Shown: positions 26,909-34,794 of the stretch, in pieces
Layout: each line of letters opens with the position of its first letter
Numbering within the stretch: the stretch's first letter is position 1
NCBI GenBank assembly: GCA_947627325.1
Contig: CANQVO010000006.1
Location: 1 to 64,000, forward strand
Origin: an uncultured Oscillospiraceae bacterium
GTDB lineage: Bacteria; Bacillota; Clostridia; Oscillospirales; Oscillospiraceae
Direction of reading: 5' to 3'
DNA: 64,000 nucleotides
Notes under the pieces: model-generated
Seen by the model: the letters and a program-made list of their open reading frames with translations, nothing else
The model's database searches: none
Told to the model about the DNA's origin: nothing
Program-made: the position numbers and the translations under genes

Positions 26909-26943
26909 AAAAGCACGCTTTCTGGGAAGTAGGCGTGCTTTTT
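26909..26943 (+). terminator. Second hairpin terminator
   Basis: AAAAGCACGC pairs with GCGTGCTTTT across a 14-base loop, with As on one side and Ts on the other, so it can act in both directions. The remaining bases to 27113 are GC-rich and hold no other feature I can support, apart from a weak TAAAAT. Confidence 0.75.
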
Positions 26944-27113
26944 GGTTGGGTGGGGTGGGCAGGGGGGCGCGCGCGCCGTCCAGCCGCGGCTCGTCCTGCC
27001 CGCGGAGATGGGCGGAGGGACGTTCGCCATCGGGGACGGGGGGGAAGTCGGGGGGAGGGCGGATGGCGCGGCGGGGGGCGTGGTAAAATATAGGCGCAAG
27101 GGGGTGGTTGACC

Positions 27114-27953
27114 ATGAGGATCATCACAGACAGGCACATGGAGGAGTTTGGGGCATATCTGCGAAACGAGGAGCGGGCGGCGGCCACGGTGGAGAAATAC
27201 ACGCGGGACGTCCGGGCGTTTCGCGGGTGGCTCGCCGGGCGAGAGGTGGGCAAGAGCGCCGTGTTGGCGTACAAGGCGCGGCTGTTGGAGCGCTACGCGC
27301 CGGCGAGCGCCAACTCCATCCTGTCCTCGCTGAACAGCTTTTTCCGCTTCGCGCGCTGGCACGACTGCCATGTGAAGACGCTGAAGATCCAGCGGCAGAT
27401 CTTCGCCAGCGGCGAGCGGGAACTGAGCAAGGCGGAGTACGACCGGCTGCTGACCACCGCCTGGGAGAAGGGCGACCGGCGGCTCTACTACCTGATGCAG
27501 ACGCTGTGCGGCACGGGGATCCGCGTCTCGGAACTGCGGTTTATCGATGCGTCGGCGATCCAGAGCGGGCGGGCCGTCATACGATGCAAGGGGAAGACCC
27601 GGGTGGTGATCCTGACCGCGCCGCTGTGCAAAATGCTCAAGGGCTACCTCAAGGAGCGGGGCATTTCGGCGGGCAGCGTGTTCCAGACCAGGACCGGCCG
27701 GCCCCTGGACCGCAGCAACGTGTGGCGGATGCTGAAGGCCCTGTGCGAGAGCACGGGGGTGGCGCGGGACAAGGTGTTTCCCCACAACCTGCGCCACCTG
27801 TTCGCGCGGACGTTTTACGCCCTGCGAAAGGACGTGGTGCGCCTGGCGGATATCCTGGGCCACTCCAGCATCAACACGACCCGGGTCTACACCATGGAGA
27901 GCGGGGCGGAGCACCGCAGACAACTGCAAAACCTGGGCCTTTTGAGATGTTAA
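27114..27953 (+). CDS. Tyrosine recombinase (XerC/D-like), probable DNA invertase
   Basis: A 279-residue phage-integrase-family recombinase. The N-terminal SAM-like core-binding domain (about 1-95, VEKYTRDVRAFRGWL) is followed by the catalytic domain with all expected residues: Arg in GTGIRVSELR, Lys in CKGKTR, HNLRH (His-x-x-Arg), LGHSS and the nucleophile Tyr in TRVYTME. ATG 27114 has AGGGGGTGG upstream; the TTG at 27108 is an alternative. No excisionase or other phage gene is nearby. Its stop lies 5 bases from the first of three short palindromes, and the next gene encodes a surface protein. That arrangement is typical of recombinases that invert a promoter, so this is more likely a phase-variation invertase than a phage integrase. 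Confidence 0.85.
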   Translation: MRIITDRHMEEFGAYLRNEERAAATVEKYTRDVRAFRGWLAGREVGKSAVLAYKARLLERYAPASANSILSSLNSFFRFARWHDCHVKTLKIQRQIFASGERELSKAEYDRLLTTAWEKGDRRLYYLMQTLCGTGIRVSELRFIDASAIQSGRAVIRCKGKTRVVILTAPLCKMLKGYLKERGISAGSVFQTRTGRPLDRSNVWRMLKALCESTGVARDKVFPHNLRHLFARTFYALRKDVVRLADILGHSSINTTRVYTMESGAEHRRQLQNLGLLRC

Positions 27954-27958
27954 AAAAA

Positions 27959-27984
27959 TACAACATAATGGAAATTATGTTGTA
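27959..27984. repeat. Palindromic recombination-site candidate IR1
   Basis: Eleven-base arms TACAACATAAT and ATTATGTTGTA flank the 4-base core GGAA. Perfect palindrome, 5 bases after the recombinase stop. Confidence 0.8.
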
Positions 27985-28013
27985 AAAACAAGCTGTAAAA
28001 CTGTACATAGGTT

Positions 28014-28043
28014 GGTATAGCACAAGGCCGCGGCGATTGTCAA
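28014..28043 (-). promoter_or_regulatory. Leftward promoter within the invertible segment
   Basis: On the minus strand there is TTGACA at 28038-28043, an 18-base spacer and TATACC at 28014-28019, with an extended TGC just before the -10. As drawn it would transcribe antisense into the recombinase 3' end. Confidence 0.65.
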
Positions 28044-28188
28044 TGACAGCCTGCCACAAATCAAAAATAAATTTCTCGGGATTCTTGGCAAAAATGATAT
28101 GCGAACAAGACCAACGCAAAAACGGGCTTTGCGTTGATCTGTTTGCTGGGAATTCTTTGGGTAAAATCTTAACATCATCTGCCGGTTT

Positions 28189-28214
28189 TACAACATAATT
28201 GCCATTATGTTGTG
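28189..28214. repeat. Palindromic recombination-site candidate IR2
   Basis: Arms CAACATAAT and ATTATGTTG flank the core TGCC, which differs from the core of IR1 and IR3. It may be an accessory binding site or a partner for another copy elsewhere. Confidence 0.7.
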
Positions 28215-28234
28215 CGTCTTTTCCTTTGGCGGTG

Positions 28235-28256
28235 CAACATAATTTCCATTATGTGG
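28235..28256. repeat. Palindromic recombination-site candidate IR3
   Basis: Arms CAACATAAT and ATTATGTGG flank the core TTCC. Its reverse complement matches IR1 at 21 of 22 positions, including the core. Confidence 0.75.
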
Positions 28257-28436
28257 TTGTGTCAAGGGGGGATCGTAATGGGACCGTGAAGCGGACGCCC
28301 GCAGAAACCCGCCAGGCGGGCGGTCGGCACGGCGATGGCCGCGCGACAAGGCCGCTGTTTGGCGCGGCAAGCTCTCTGGATCAGTACGCGCCCGGGCTCT
28401 TCCGGGCATGCCAGCTTTATTAAGGAGGAAGGACCT

Positions 28437-31400
28437 ATGAAGAAAGGAATTTGGAGACGGGCGCTCGCGACCCTTCTGGCGGTGTGCCTGGTGACCGCGC
28501 TGGCCCCCAGCACCCTCCTGGGGGCCTGGGCCGCCGAGACCCATACCCATCCCGACGACGCCGGCGCGGCGTGGATCCCCCTGTCGCTGGAGAAGGACAG
28601 CGAGGGCGGAAAAGACGTGCTCAAGGCCGGGGAAAGCTCTATCACTGACAACAGGCTCCCCGCCGGGAACTATTATCTGGCGGAGGACATGACGCTGTCC
28701 AGCGCCACCACGGAGGGAGGCATGGCCCTGCACTTTGCCGCCGGCACGTCCGCCCTGTGCCTGAACGGGCACACCCTGAACGGCAGGGTCTACGCCGACG
28801 GCGAGTGCGACCTCACCGTCTCCGACTGTGGGGAGGGCGGGGCCATCGCCCATACCGGCTCCGCCGCCGCCTACATCCAGAAGGGCGGCGTCTTCCGGCT
28901 GGTCAGCGGGACGCTGAGCAGTACCGGGGGAAGCACTTATGACCAGAACGTGTACGTCTCGGCCGACGGGACCTTTGAGATGGGCGGCGGAGCGGTGACC
29001 GCGACAAATCAGGTCGCCGTGAGCGGCAGCGGCACGATGGAGATCTCCGGCGGGACCATCTCCTCGGGCTATCGCGCGGTCCAGGCCTCCGGGTCCCTTA
29101 CCCTCTCCGGCTCCCCCGCCCTGATCGGCGGCGAGGGGGATGATACCGCCGCCAGTATCTGGCTGAGCAGTGGAAAGCTCATCACCCTGAAGGACTTTAC
29201 CGGCGCGCCGGAGCCCTACACGGTGTATACCCCCAGCACCGAGGCGTGCCAATTCGCCACGGGCGCTGTCAGCGGGGACGTGGATTCCTTCGTCTCCAAG
29301 ACCACCGGCTTCATCGTGGAGTACCGGGAGGAGGGCCAACTCTGGTTCGCGAAGCACGTCCACCAGTGGGAAGAGGGCTGGACCTACGACGAGACAGAAC
29401 ACTGGCACGCCTGCGCGGGCGCCGGTGTCTGCGATGAGGTCAAGCATGAGGCGGCGGCGCACGCCGCCGAGGCGGATACGTGGCTGGACGACACGCGGAC
29501 CGGCCAGCACTACAAAAAGTGCTCGGTCTGCGGCGCGGCGTTCAGCTGCGGCGACCACACCTGGACAGCGGGCGAGGCCGCAAACGGGACGCGCGTAGAC
29601 ACCTGCTCGGTGTGCGGGGCCACCCGCACGGTGGACCTCCGGGGCATTTCCGGCACGGTCACCACGCAGGCGGGGGAGGCCGTCAGCGGCGCCAGCGTGG
29701 CACTCATGCAGGGCAGGACCACGGTGGCCACGACCACCTCCGGCGCGGCCGGCGCGTATACCTTCTCCGACGTGGCCCCCGGCGTCTACAACGTGGTGGC
29801 GGCCACCGCGGAGGGCAAGATCGTGACCGTTCTTGTGACGGTCTCCGACGCTGACGCGCTGGAGCAGGACCTGACCATCCCCGCCAGCGACGTGAGCTCC
29901 AAGGTCGTCTTGTCTGTCGGCTACGGCGGTTCGGCTACGGCCAGCTCCATCCCCGGCGTGGTGGTGGGCGGACTGCAGGAGGAGGCCGTGGCGCAGGCGG
30001 AGAGCGACCCCACCCCCTTCACGCTGTGCCTGACCGACTGGTATTACGGCCATGCCGCCCCGGGCACACTGCTCGGGATCACGGAACTGGGTGAAGCGGT
30101 CGGGGCGGAATTCACCAGCGCCACGATCAACGAGGTGGAGTATCAGATCCACGATTTCAAGGTGGAAAAGGTGGACAACAGCGGCGGGGTCACCGAGATC
30201 CCCGTGACCAACAACGTCCTGACCATCGTCATCCCCTACTCCATGGGCGGTAGGACCAACGTCGCCGTCCACCGTTGCCATGACGGAGCGGTGCGGGCCT
30301 TTACCAAGCTCTGGTCCGAGCCCGCCGAGCCCATGGACGGGACCTTCTGGGCCGACCTGGAGCACAACCTGATCTACCTCTACACCAACAAATTCTCCGC
30401 CTGCTCCATCACCTCCACCAACGGCAACAACGTCCCCGAGAAGACCGGCAAGATCGCCGTGGAGGCCGACCTGGTCCACGGCGCTGTGACCGCCGGCGCG
30501 GAGGAGGCCAGGGCCGGCGAGACCGTGACCCTCACCGTCACTCCCGACGTGGGCTACGAGGCGGAGCAGGTCACCATCACCTACGGCGAGATCACCGAGA
30601 CCGTGGAGGCCGGGGCCGACGGCGCGTACACCTTCAAGATGCCCGCCGAGGACGTCACCGTCTCCGCCACCTTCCGGGCGGCCAAGTACACGGTCACCGT
30701 AGAGGTCGCCGGGAACGGCCAGGCCAGCGTGGCGGGCGACCCCACCTACTTCCTGATGGGCGACACCGTGGCCCTCACCGTCGAGCCCGAGGAGGGCTAC
30801 GAGCTGGATAAGATCGAGTACACCTACACCGTGGGCGCGGACACGAAGACGGTGGAGGTGGCCGAGGCCGACGGCGCGTATACCTTCACCATGCCCGCCG
30901 CCAACGTCACCGTCACCGTCACCTTCACGGCGGTGGAGTACGCAGTCACCGTGGAGAAGACCGAAAATGGCCAGGTGACCGCCGACAGGACCTACGCCGC
31001 GGAGGGGGGCACCGTGACCCTCACCGTCACCCCCGCGGGCGGTTACGAGTTGGACGCCCTCACCGTCATCGACCAGGACGGCAACCCTGTGCCCGTGGCG
31101 GCGGACAACACCTTCACTATGCCCGCCAGCGACGTCACTGTCTCCGCCACCTTTAAGGAGAAGCCCGTGACGCCCACTGTGGACACCAAGGACCTGGAGG
31201 ACGCCCTCCAGGCCGCCAAGGAGGTCTACGCCCTGGCCGACGACACCAACATCGTGGCCGACGGCACCCAGCCCTCCTCTGTAAACAAGGGCGAGACTGT
31301 CTACCCCCAGTCGGCCGTGGACGCCCTGAGGGCCGCCATCGCCCAGGCGGAGGACGCGCTGGCAAACGCCACCACCCAGGCGGACGTGGACGCCGCCGTG

Positions 31401-32201
31401 GAGGCGCTGGGCCAGGCTGTGGCTGACTTTGAGGCCGCCGCCATCGTGGGCACCAAGGTCGCTTACAGCGGGAGCTCCGGCCACCGCCCCGGCGACCGGG
31501 GCAGCGCCGCCTCTACCACCACCAAGACCAACCCCCTCGGCGACAAGGTGACCGCCGAGACCACCGCTAACGGCGACAAGACCGTCACCGTCACCGGCGA
31601 GAACGGCGAGGTGATCGCCGCGGTGGAACTCCCCGCCCAGGCCCCCGACCTGGGCTACCGGTTCGAGGACGTGCCCGCCGGGTGCTGGGCCGAGTCCGCC
31701 ATTCAGACCATGGCCGCGATGAAGGTCTTCCAGGGCGTGAGCGCCACCCGTCACATCTTCGACATGGGCTCCGCCGTGACCCGCGGCACCATGGCGCAGG
31801 TGCTCTTTAATCTGTCCCAGGGCAAGGCCGGGGTCGACAACCCCTTTGCCGACGCCCAGGACAGCTGGTACAGCGACGCGGTGGCCTGGGCCGCCTCCGC
31901 GGGCGTGGTCACCGGCGTGTCCGACACCAGTTTCGCCCCCGACGACTCCATCACCCGTGAGCAGCTGGTCACCATGCTCTACCGCTACGCCCAGCTCTTG
32001 GCTCTGGACACCGGCGCCGCCGCCGACCTGGGCGCGTTCGTGGACGCGGACGACGTCGACGCCTGGGCCTCCCAGGCCATGACCTGGGCCGTGGGCAACG
32101 GCTTGCTGCTCGGCAAGGGCGCCGGCACCCTGGACCCCACCGCCGCCGCCTCCCGCGCCGAAGCCGCCGTCATCATCGACCGCTTCCTGCAGATGGTGTA
32201 A
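28437..32201 (+). CDS. Large SLH-anchored surface protein (candidate phase-variable adhesin)
   Basis: 1254 residues. Signal peptide (about 1-32, ending AWA-A). An N-terminal region rich in Gly with a beta-helix look (about 80-270). His/Cys segments with two CSVCGA motifs (about 300-400). A carboxypeptidase-regulatory-like beta domain (about 402-485). Three bacterial-repeat units of the type YTFKMPAEDVTVSATF (about 680-910). A helical FIVAR-like segment (about 915-1005). Three C-terminal SLH domains (from about 1077) bind the cell wall. AAGGAGG precedes ATG 28437; an in-frame upstream ATG at 28335 is in the leader. The gene lies downstream of the candidate inversion switch and has no good promoter in the present orientation. 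The SLH part is a close paralogue of that in 60177-63659. Ligand unknown. Confidence 0.88.
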   Translation: MKKGIWRRALATLLAVCLVTALAPSTLLGAWAAETHTHPDDAGAAWIPLSLEKDSEGGKDVLKAGESSITDNRLPAGNYYLAEDMTLSSATTEGGMALHFAAGTSALCLNGHTLNGRVYADGECDLTVSDCGEGGAIAHTGSAAAYIQKGGVFRLVSGTLSSTGGSTYDQNVYVSADGTFEMGGGAVTATNQVAVSGSGTMEISGGTISSGYRAVQASGSLTLSGSPALIGGEGDDTAASIWLSSGKLITLKDFTGAPEPYTVYTPSTEACQFATGAVSGDVDSFVSKTTGFIVEYREEGQLWFAKHVHQWEEGWTYDETEHWHACAGAGVCDEVKHEAAAHAAEADTWLDDTRTGQHYKKCSVCGAAFSCGDHTWTAGEAANGTRVDTCSVCGATRTVDLRGISGTVTTQAGEAVSGASVALMQGRTTVATTTSGAAGAYTFSDVAPGVYNVVAATAEGKIVTVLVTVSDADALEQDLTIPASDVSSKVVLSVGYGGSATASSIPGVVVGGLQEEAVAQAESDPTPFTLCLTDWYYGHAAPGTLLGITELGEAVGAEFTSATINEVEYQIHDFKVEKVDNSGGVTEIPVTNNVLTIVIPYSMGGRTNVAVHRCHDGAVRAFTKLWSEPAEPMDGTFWADLEHNLIYLYTNKFSACSITSTNGNNVPEKTGKIAVEADLVHGAVTAGAEEARAGETVTLTVTPDVGYEAEQVTITYGEITETVEAGADGAYTFKMPAEDVTVSATFRAAKYTVTVEVAGNGQASVAGDPTYFLMGDTVALTVEPEEGYELDKIEYTYTVGADTKTVEVAEADGAYTFTMPAANVTVTVTFTAVEYAVTVEKTENGQVTADRTYAAEGGTVTLTVTPAGGYELDALTVIDQDGNPVPVAADNTFTMPASDVTVSATFKEKPVTPTVDTKDLEDALQAAKEVYALADDTNIVADGTQPSSVNKGETVYPQSAVDALRAAIAQAEDALANATTQADVDAAVEALGQAVADFEAAAIVGTKVAYSGSSGHRPGDRGSAASTTTKTNPLGDKVTAETTANGDKTVTVTGENGEVIAAVELPAQAPDLGYRFEDVPAGCWAESAIQTMAAMKVFQGVSATRHIFDMGSAVTRGTMAQVLFNLSQGKAGVDNPFADAQDSWYSDAVAWAASAGVVTGVSDTSFAPDDSITREQLVTMLYRYAQLLALDTGAAADLGAFVDADDVDAWASQAMTWAVGNGLLLGKGAGTLDPTAAASRAEAAVIIDRFLQMV

Positions 32202-32229
32202 GCGAAAGCGCAAGTTTATGACCCAGCAA

Positions 32230-32262
32230 GAGGCCGCCCGGCACCCGCCGGACGGCCTTTTG
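32230..32262 (+). terminator. Terminator after the SLH surface protein
   Basis: A GGCCG-CCCGGC / GCCGG-ACGGCC stem is followed by TTTTGTTG. Confidence 0.75.
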
Positions 32263-32294
32263 TTGCGCGCGGATCCCGTCGCTAGACGGGACCG

Positions 32295-33170
32295 TCATGC
32301 CTCCTCGTTCTCATCGGGCAGGGAGATGTCGAGGATCAGGCAGGCGTGATCGGAAAGGCCTTCCCATATCACGCCGCGGTCGATGGTGACGGACAAATGG
32401 GCATCGCCGTTTTCGTAGTCGATCACCACCTTTTCGCTTGGATCGTTGATATGACTGTTGATCTGCTCCTCCACCCCCGAAAACAGACGGACCAGGGCGG
32501 GCGAAATCAAAATGTGGTCAATATGCCGGCCTCCCTGGTAAGTTGAAACCCCCTTGGGGGTCAAGTCGATAAAGCCAAGTTCCAGCAGCTGTGCAAACTC
32601 TTTTGAAAATTTCTCGGATCGAGTCGCGCTGTATCCGATATCATTGGGCAGGTACGCGTTGAAATCACCGGCGATCATGGCAGGACTGTCGCGCAAAGCC
32701 TCCGCGTGGAGGTACAGTTCCTCCCAAAATTTCGGGCAGTCGTTCATGTGGACCGCGACGAAAACGAAGCGGCCGATCTTGAACTCGTTGATCCGGGCCC
32801 ACTCGCCACTGCCGAGGGTCAGCCTAGGCACTACTTTGTCCCGGAGACCCTTCCTAACAAAGCACAGAGGCAACGAATAGTTTCCTCTAAAATACGCCTC
32901 TTTCGATTTTCCTGCTTTTGGAAAAATCGGCGCGCAACCCGTCCCATTCATCAACTTGATAAACTCCCTGGCCGCGGATGCGGCCTGACAGTCGAACTCT
33001 GGAAAGCCGTAGATGTCCGAGGGGTTGCCCCGCACCCGCTGGAAGATCCGCCGCGCGATGTCCTGGCGGCTTTTATCCTTCGCAAAGTCCGCCCAATCCT
33101 CCTTGGGCAACTTGTATTTTTGCTCATCGCGCCCGCCAAAAGTGTTCAAATTCCAAACGAAAATTTTCAC
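32295..33170 (-). CDS. Endonuclease/exonuclease/phosphatase-fold protein
   Basis: A 291-residue protein of the EEP (DNase I-like) superfamily. Visible motifs are FVWNLNTFGG at the N-terminus (metal Asn), YGFPEFD (Glu ligand), HMNDCP, MIAGDFNAY (Asp/Asn), HIDHILIS and LSDHACLI (catalytic Asp-His) at the C-terminus, so the active site looks complete. The start is GTG 33170, 7 bases after AGGAGG; an in-frame ATG at 33227 lies in the promoter. It may cleave nucleic acid or a phosphodiester, and the substrate cannot be told. It opens an AT-richer accessory region and is divergent from 33335. Confidence 0.82.
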   Translation of the reverse strand: MKIFVWNLNTFGGRDEQKYKLPKEDWADFAKDKSRQDIARRIFQRVRGNPSDIYGFPEFDCQAASAAREFIKLMNGTGCAPIFPKAGKSKEAYFRGNYSLPLCFVRKGLRDKVVPRLTLGSGEWARINEFKIGRFVFVAVHMNDCPKFWEELYLHAEALRDSPAMIAGDFNAYLPNDIGYSATRSEKFSKEFAQLLELGFIDLTPKGVSTYQGGRHIDHILISPALVRLFSGVEEQINSHINDPSEKVVIDYENGDAHLSVTIDRGVIWEGLSDHACLILDISLPDENEEA

Positions 33171-33198
33171 GACCAGCCCTCCTGAATAAGATGGCTCC

Positions 33199-33227
33199 AG
33201 TATAGTCGATTTTTGCGGCGCTTTCAA
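33199..33227 (-). promoter_or_regulatory. Sigma-A promoter of the EEP gene
   Basis: On the minus strand there is TTGAAA at 33222-33227, 17 bases, TATACT at 33199-33204. Confidence 0.75.
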
Positions 33228-33282
33228 TATAATCTATTATAGAATTAAAATAAAATTTATTTCTAGTTCATTATAATTTCTA

Positions 33283-33311
33283 TTGCACCACTTTCCGCGC
33301 CGTGCTAGAAT
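33283..33311 (+). promoter_or_regulatory. Sigma-A promoter of the 33335 gene
   Basis: TTGCAC at 33283-33288, 17 bases, TAGAAT at 33306-33311. The intervening region to the divergent promoter is very AT-rich. Confidence 0.7.
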
Positions 33312-33334
33312 AAAGGCAGGGAGGTGTTCCAGCC

Positions 33335-33838
33335 ATGATAAAATACCAGTTCAGCGTCAGCCTTTCCGACCAATCGCCAATCACGGCGCCCATTCGCCAG
33401 CTGATGGAGGAGGCGGCGACGGAAGCCACAGCGCGCGCGGCGGCGGCCCGAAAGGACAGGACTTTCGCCGTAAGCGATCTGCCGATCGATGAGACCCATA
33501 TCCAAGTGGAGATGAATAGTCTTACCCCCATTCCGTCCCCCACCCGAAGTCTGAGCGCGCTGTCCCGAAGTATGCTTTCCCTCGACAAGGATGACCTTCT
33601 GAGCGGTCATATCGTCAGAGGGTGCGTCATCAAAGCTGTTTTGCTCTCGGTAACAGACGAGGCCGTGACAAGCATTTCCGACCTGGATATGGTCACCACG
33701 GTTTTACGGATGGTGTACGGCGTCAGCAACGGTTATCGGGAGAAGGCGTTGGCCAAGCGATATGTGGAGAAGATTCGGCAGGTCGTTCTAGAGTATCTTG
33801 GCAAAAAGCGCCCCACTCCGTCCGGCGGCGCACATTAG
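33335..33838 (+). CDS. Hypothetical protein (167 residues)
   Basis: I do not recognise this protein. It is soluble, with no signal peptide or membrane helix. The N-terminal half is Ala/Arg/Glu-rich and probably helical, the middle is Pro/Ser-rich (SLTPIPSPTRSLSALS), and the C-terminal half is helical (VTTVLRMVYGVSNGYREK). GGGAGGTG precedes ATG 33335 and a good promoter lies just upstream, so expression is likely. It is divergent from the EEP gene and 25 bases before the next small gene. Confidence 0.6.
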   Translation: MIKYQFSVSLSDQSPITAPIRQLMEEAATEATARAAAARKDRTFAVSDLPIDETHIQVEMNSLTPIPSPTRSLSALSRSMLSLDKDDLLSGHIVRGCVIKAVLLSVTDEAVTSISDLDMVTTVLRMVYGVSNGYREKALAKRYVEKIRQVVLEYLGKKRPTPSGGAH

Positions 33839-33863
33839 TGAGGACAAAGAGGAACCTGCATAG

Positions 33864-34067
33864 ATGGCAAAATATATCGAGTTATATCTTGGCGAGCACG
33901 AGATTGGGTGGGTATACAAGGGTCGGTTTGAGAGTTCTCTTGACTCTGGCCCGTTCATGCCCGATCTCAGGCAGCGGTACGAGGACTGCCTTTTCGGCAT
34001 CCAGAACAGAGCCACCTTTGAAGAGCGTTTTCGGCGCGTCATGGGAGGCCAATACTTTTGCTTTTGA
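33864..34067 (+). CDS. Small hypothetical protein (67 residues)
   Basis: Unrecognised short protein (starts MAKYIELYLGE, ends GGQYFCF), mostly polar, with no membrane segment. It follows the 33335 gene in the same orientation after 25 bases, with only a weak ribosome site (GAGGAACC). It may be co-transcribed with it. Being real rather than chance is moderately likely. Confidence 0.45.
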   Translation: MAKYIELYLGEHEIGWVYKGRFESSLDSGPFMPDLRQRYEDCLFGIQNRATFEERFRRVMGGQYFCF

Positions 34068-34203
34068 GGCTGTACGTCTTTGAAACAGATGCATGAAGCG
34101 AGAGAAGGGCTGTGTTATTTCCGTCCCGCCTGGCCTTCTCTGGGGCGGCTTGCGTCTTTCCTCGTGTGGGTCGGGGTCGGCGTGTGGGTCAGGGGGCAAA
34201 AAA

Positions 34204-34235
34204 CCAGGGCGGTCTTGGTGACAAGACCGCCCTGG
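34204..34235 (-). terminator. Strong hairpin terminator of the minus-strand island operon
   Basis: CCAGGGCGGTCTTG pairs with CAAGACCGCCCTGG around GTGA. On the minus strand it is followed by TTTTTT. It lies about 150 bases beyond the thyX remnant. Apart from it, 34068-34385 holds nothing I can support. Confidence 0.85.
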
Positions 34236-34385
34236 GGTGGAGCAAGTGGGTAAAATCCTCTTCATGCGGTTCTTAGTCTTCAGAAAGAAAATTTCCGCAA
34301 TGGATACCGAGCAAGGGCTTTCCTTCTTTGCAAAAACCTTGTCACAGTAACAGCCATATTACATTGAACCGATAGGCGGCTCTAG

Positions 34386-34794
34386 TCAAAGATCTTCAAA
34401 GACAGGGGGCAGAAGTTCGTGCATATGGGCTAAAAGCGGGACGGAGATCTCGCGCGTTTGAGGGCGGGCACGTGCAGAGGTTCGCAAACGGAAAAAATGC
34501 CGTCATTCACGCGGATTCGTGGTGACAATGATTTCCGTCTTCAGACTGTTGGGGGAGAACACTACGCGCCTACTCCGGCTTTACGCCTGTGCAAATCAAT
34601 TTTTCGTGCTCGATAACAGATTCATGGCCGCCATTTAACAACTTGCGGATAAACGGAACGGCGGAGTCTTCGCAGACTCTCTCTTCACTTTTGCAGCAGA
34701 CGCGGCTGAACGACTCGATGTTACGCATGATTGCGGTGGGGTTCGGTTTCCCCAATATTTTTGAAAAAGATACTTTGACGAAAAGAAGGCTCAA
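34386..34794 (-). pseudogene. Decayed thyX-like gene (FAD-dependent thymidylate synthase)
   Basis: The first 74-codon frame begins at TTG 34794, overlapping the stop of the phosphoesterase gene, and contains the ThyX N-terminal pattern (SRVCCKSEERVC, then LLNGGHESVIEHEKL). It stops at a TAG (34570-34572), where the family continues as ARSVLP. One base too many follows, and the frame then resumes with NSLKTEIIVTTNPRE, a TGA (34503-34505) where Trp is expected, and RHFFRLRTSARARPQ to the end EDL. The middle third with the RHR..S..SxR motif is missing. Two nonsense changes, a frameshift and an internal deletion make it non-functional. Intact ThyX proteins are about 220-250 residues. Confidence 0.8.

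Larger units (their letters stand above)
27961..28256. other. Candidate invertible promoter segment (OFF orientation)
   Basis: The segment runs from IR1 to IR3, which are inverted copies of each other (21 of 22 bases) with the same asymmetric core (GGAA against TTCC). Inside it is a good promoter that points left, away from the surface-protein gene at 28437. Recombination between IR1 and IR3 by the adjacent tyrosine recombinase would turn the promoter toward 28437. A third palindrome (IR2) with another core lies inside, near IR3. The segment is AT-richer than both flanks and has no ORF. Confidence 0.65.

Noticed and set aside
27114-28256. Reading the recombinase and palindromes as a prophage integrase with att sites
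   Set aside because: No phage genes, excisionase or tRNA target are near, and the inverted pair with the same core encloses a promoter, which fits inversion better. Integration cannot be fully excluded.
28188-32213. A 1341-codon minus-strand frame opposite the SLH surface protein
   Set aside because: Antisense shadow. Its end lies in the palindromes, but the composition is that of an artefact.
33788-34265. Minus-strand frames opposite the small genes 33335 and 33864
   Set aside because: No motifs, no ribosome site, and they overlap the terminator hairpin at 34204.
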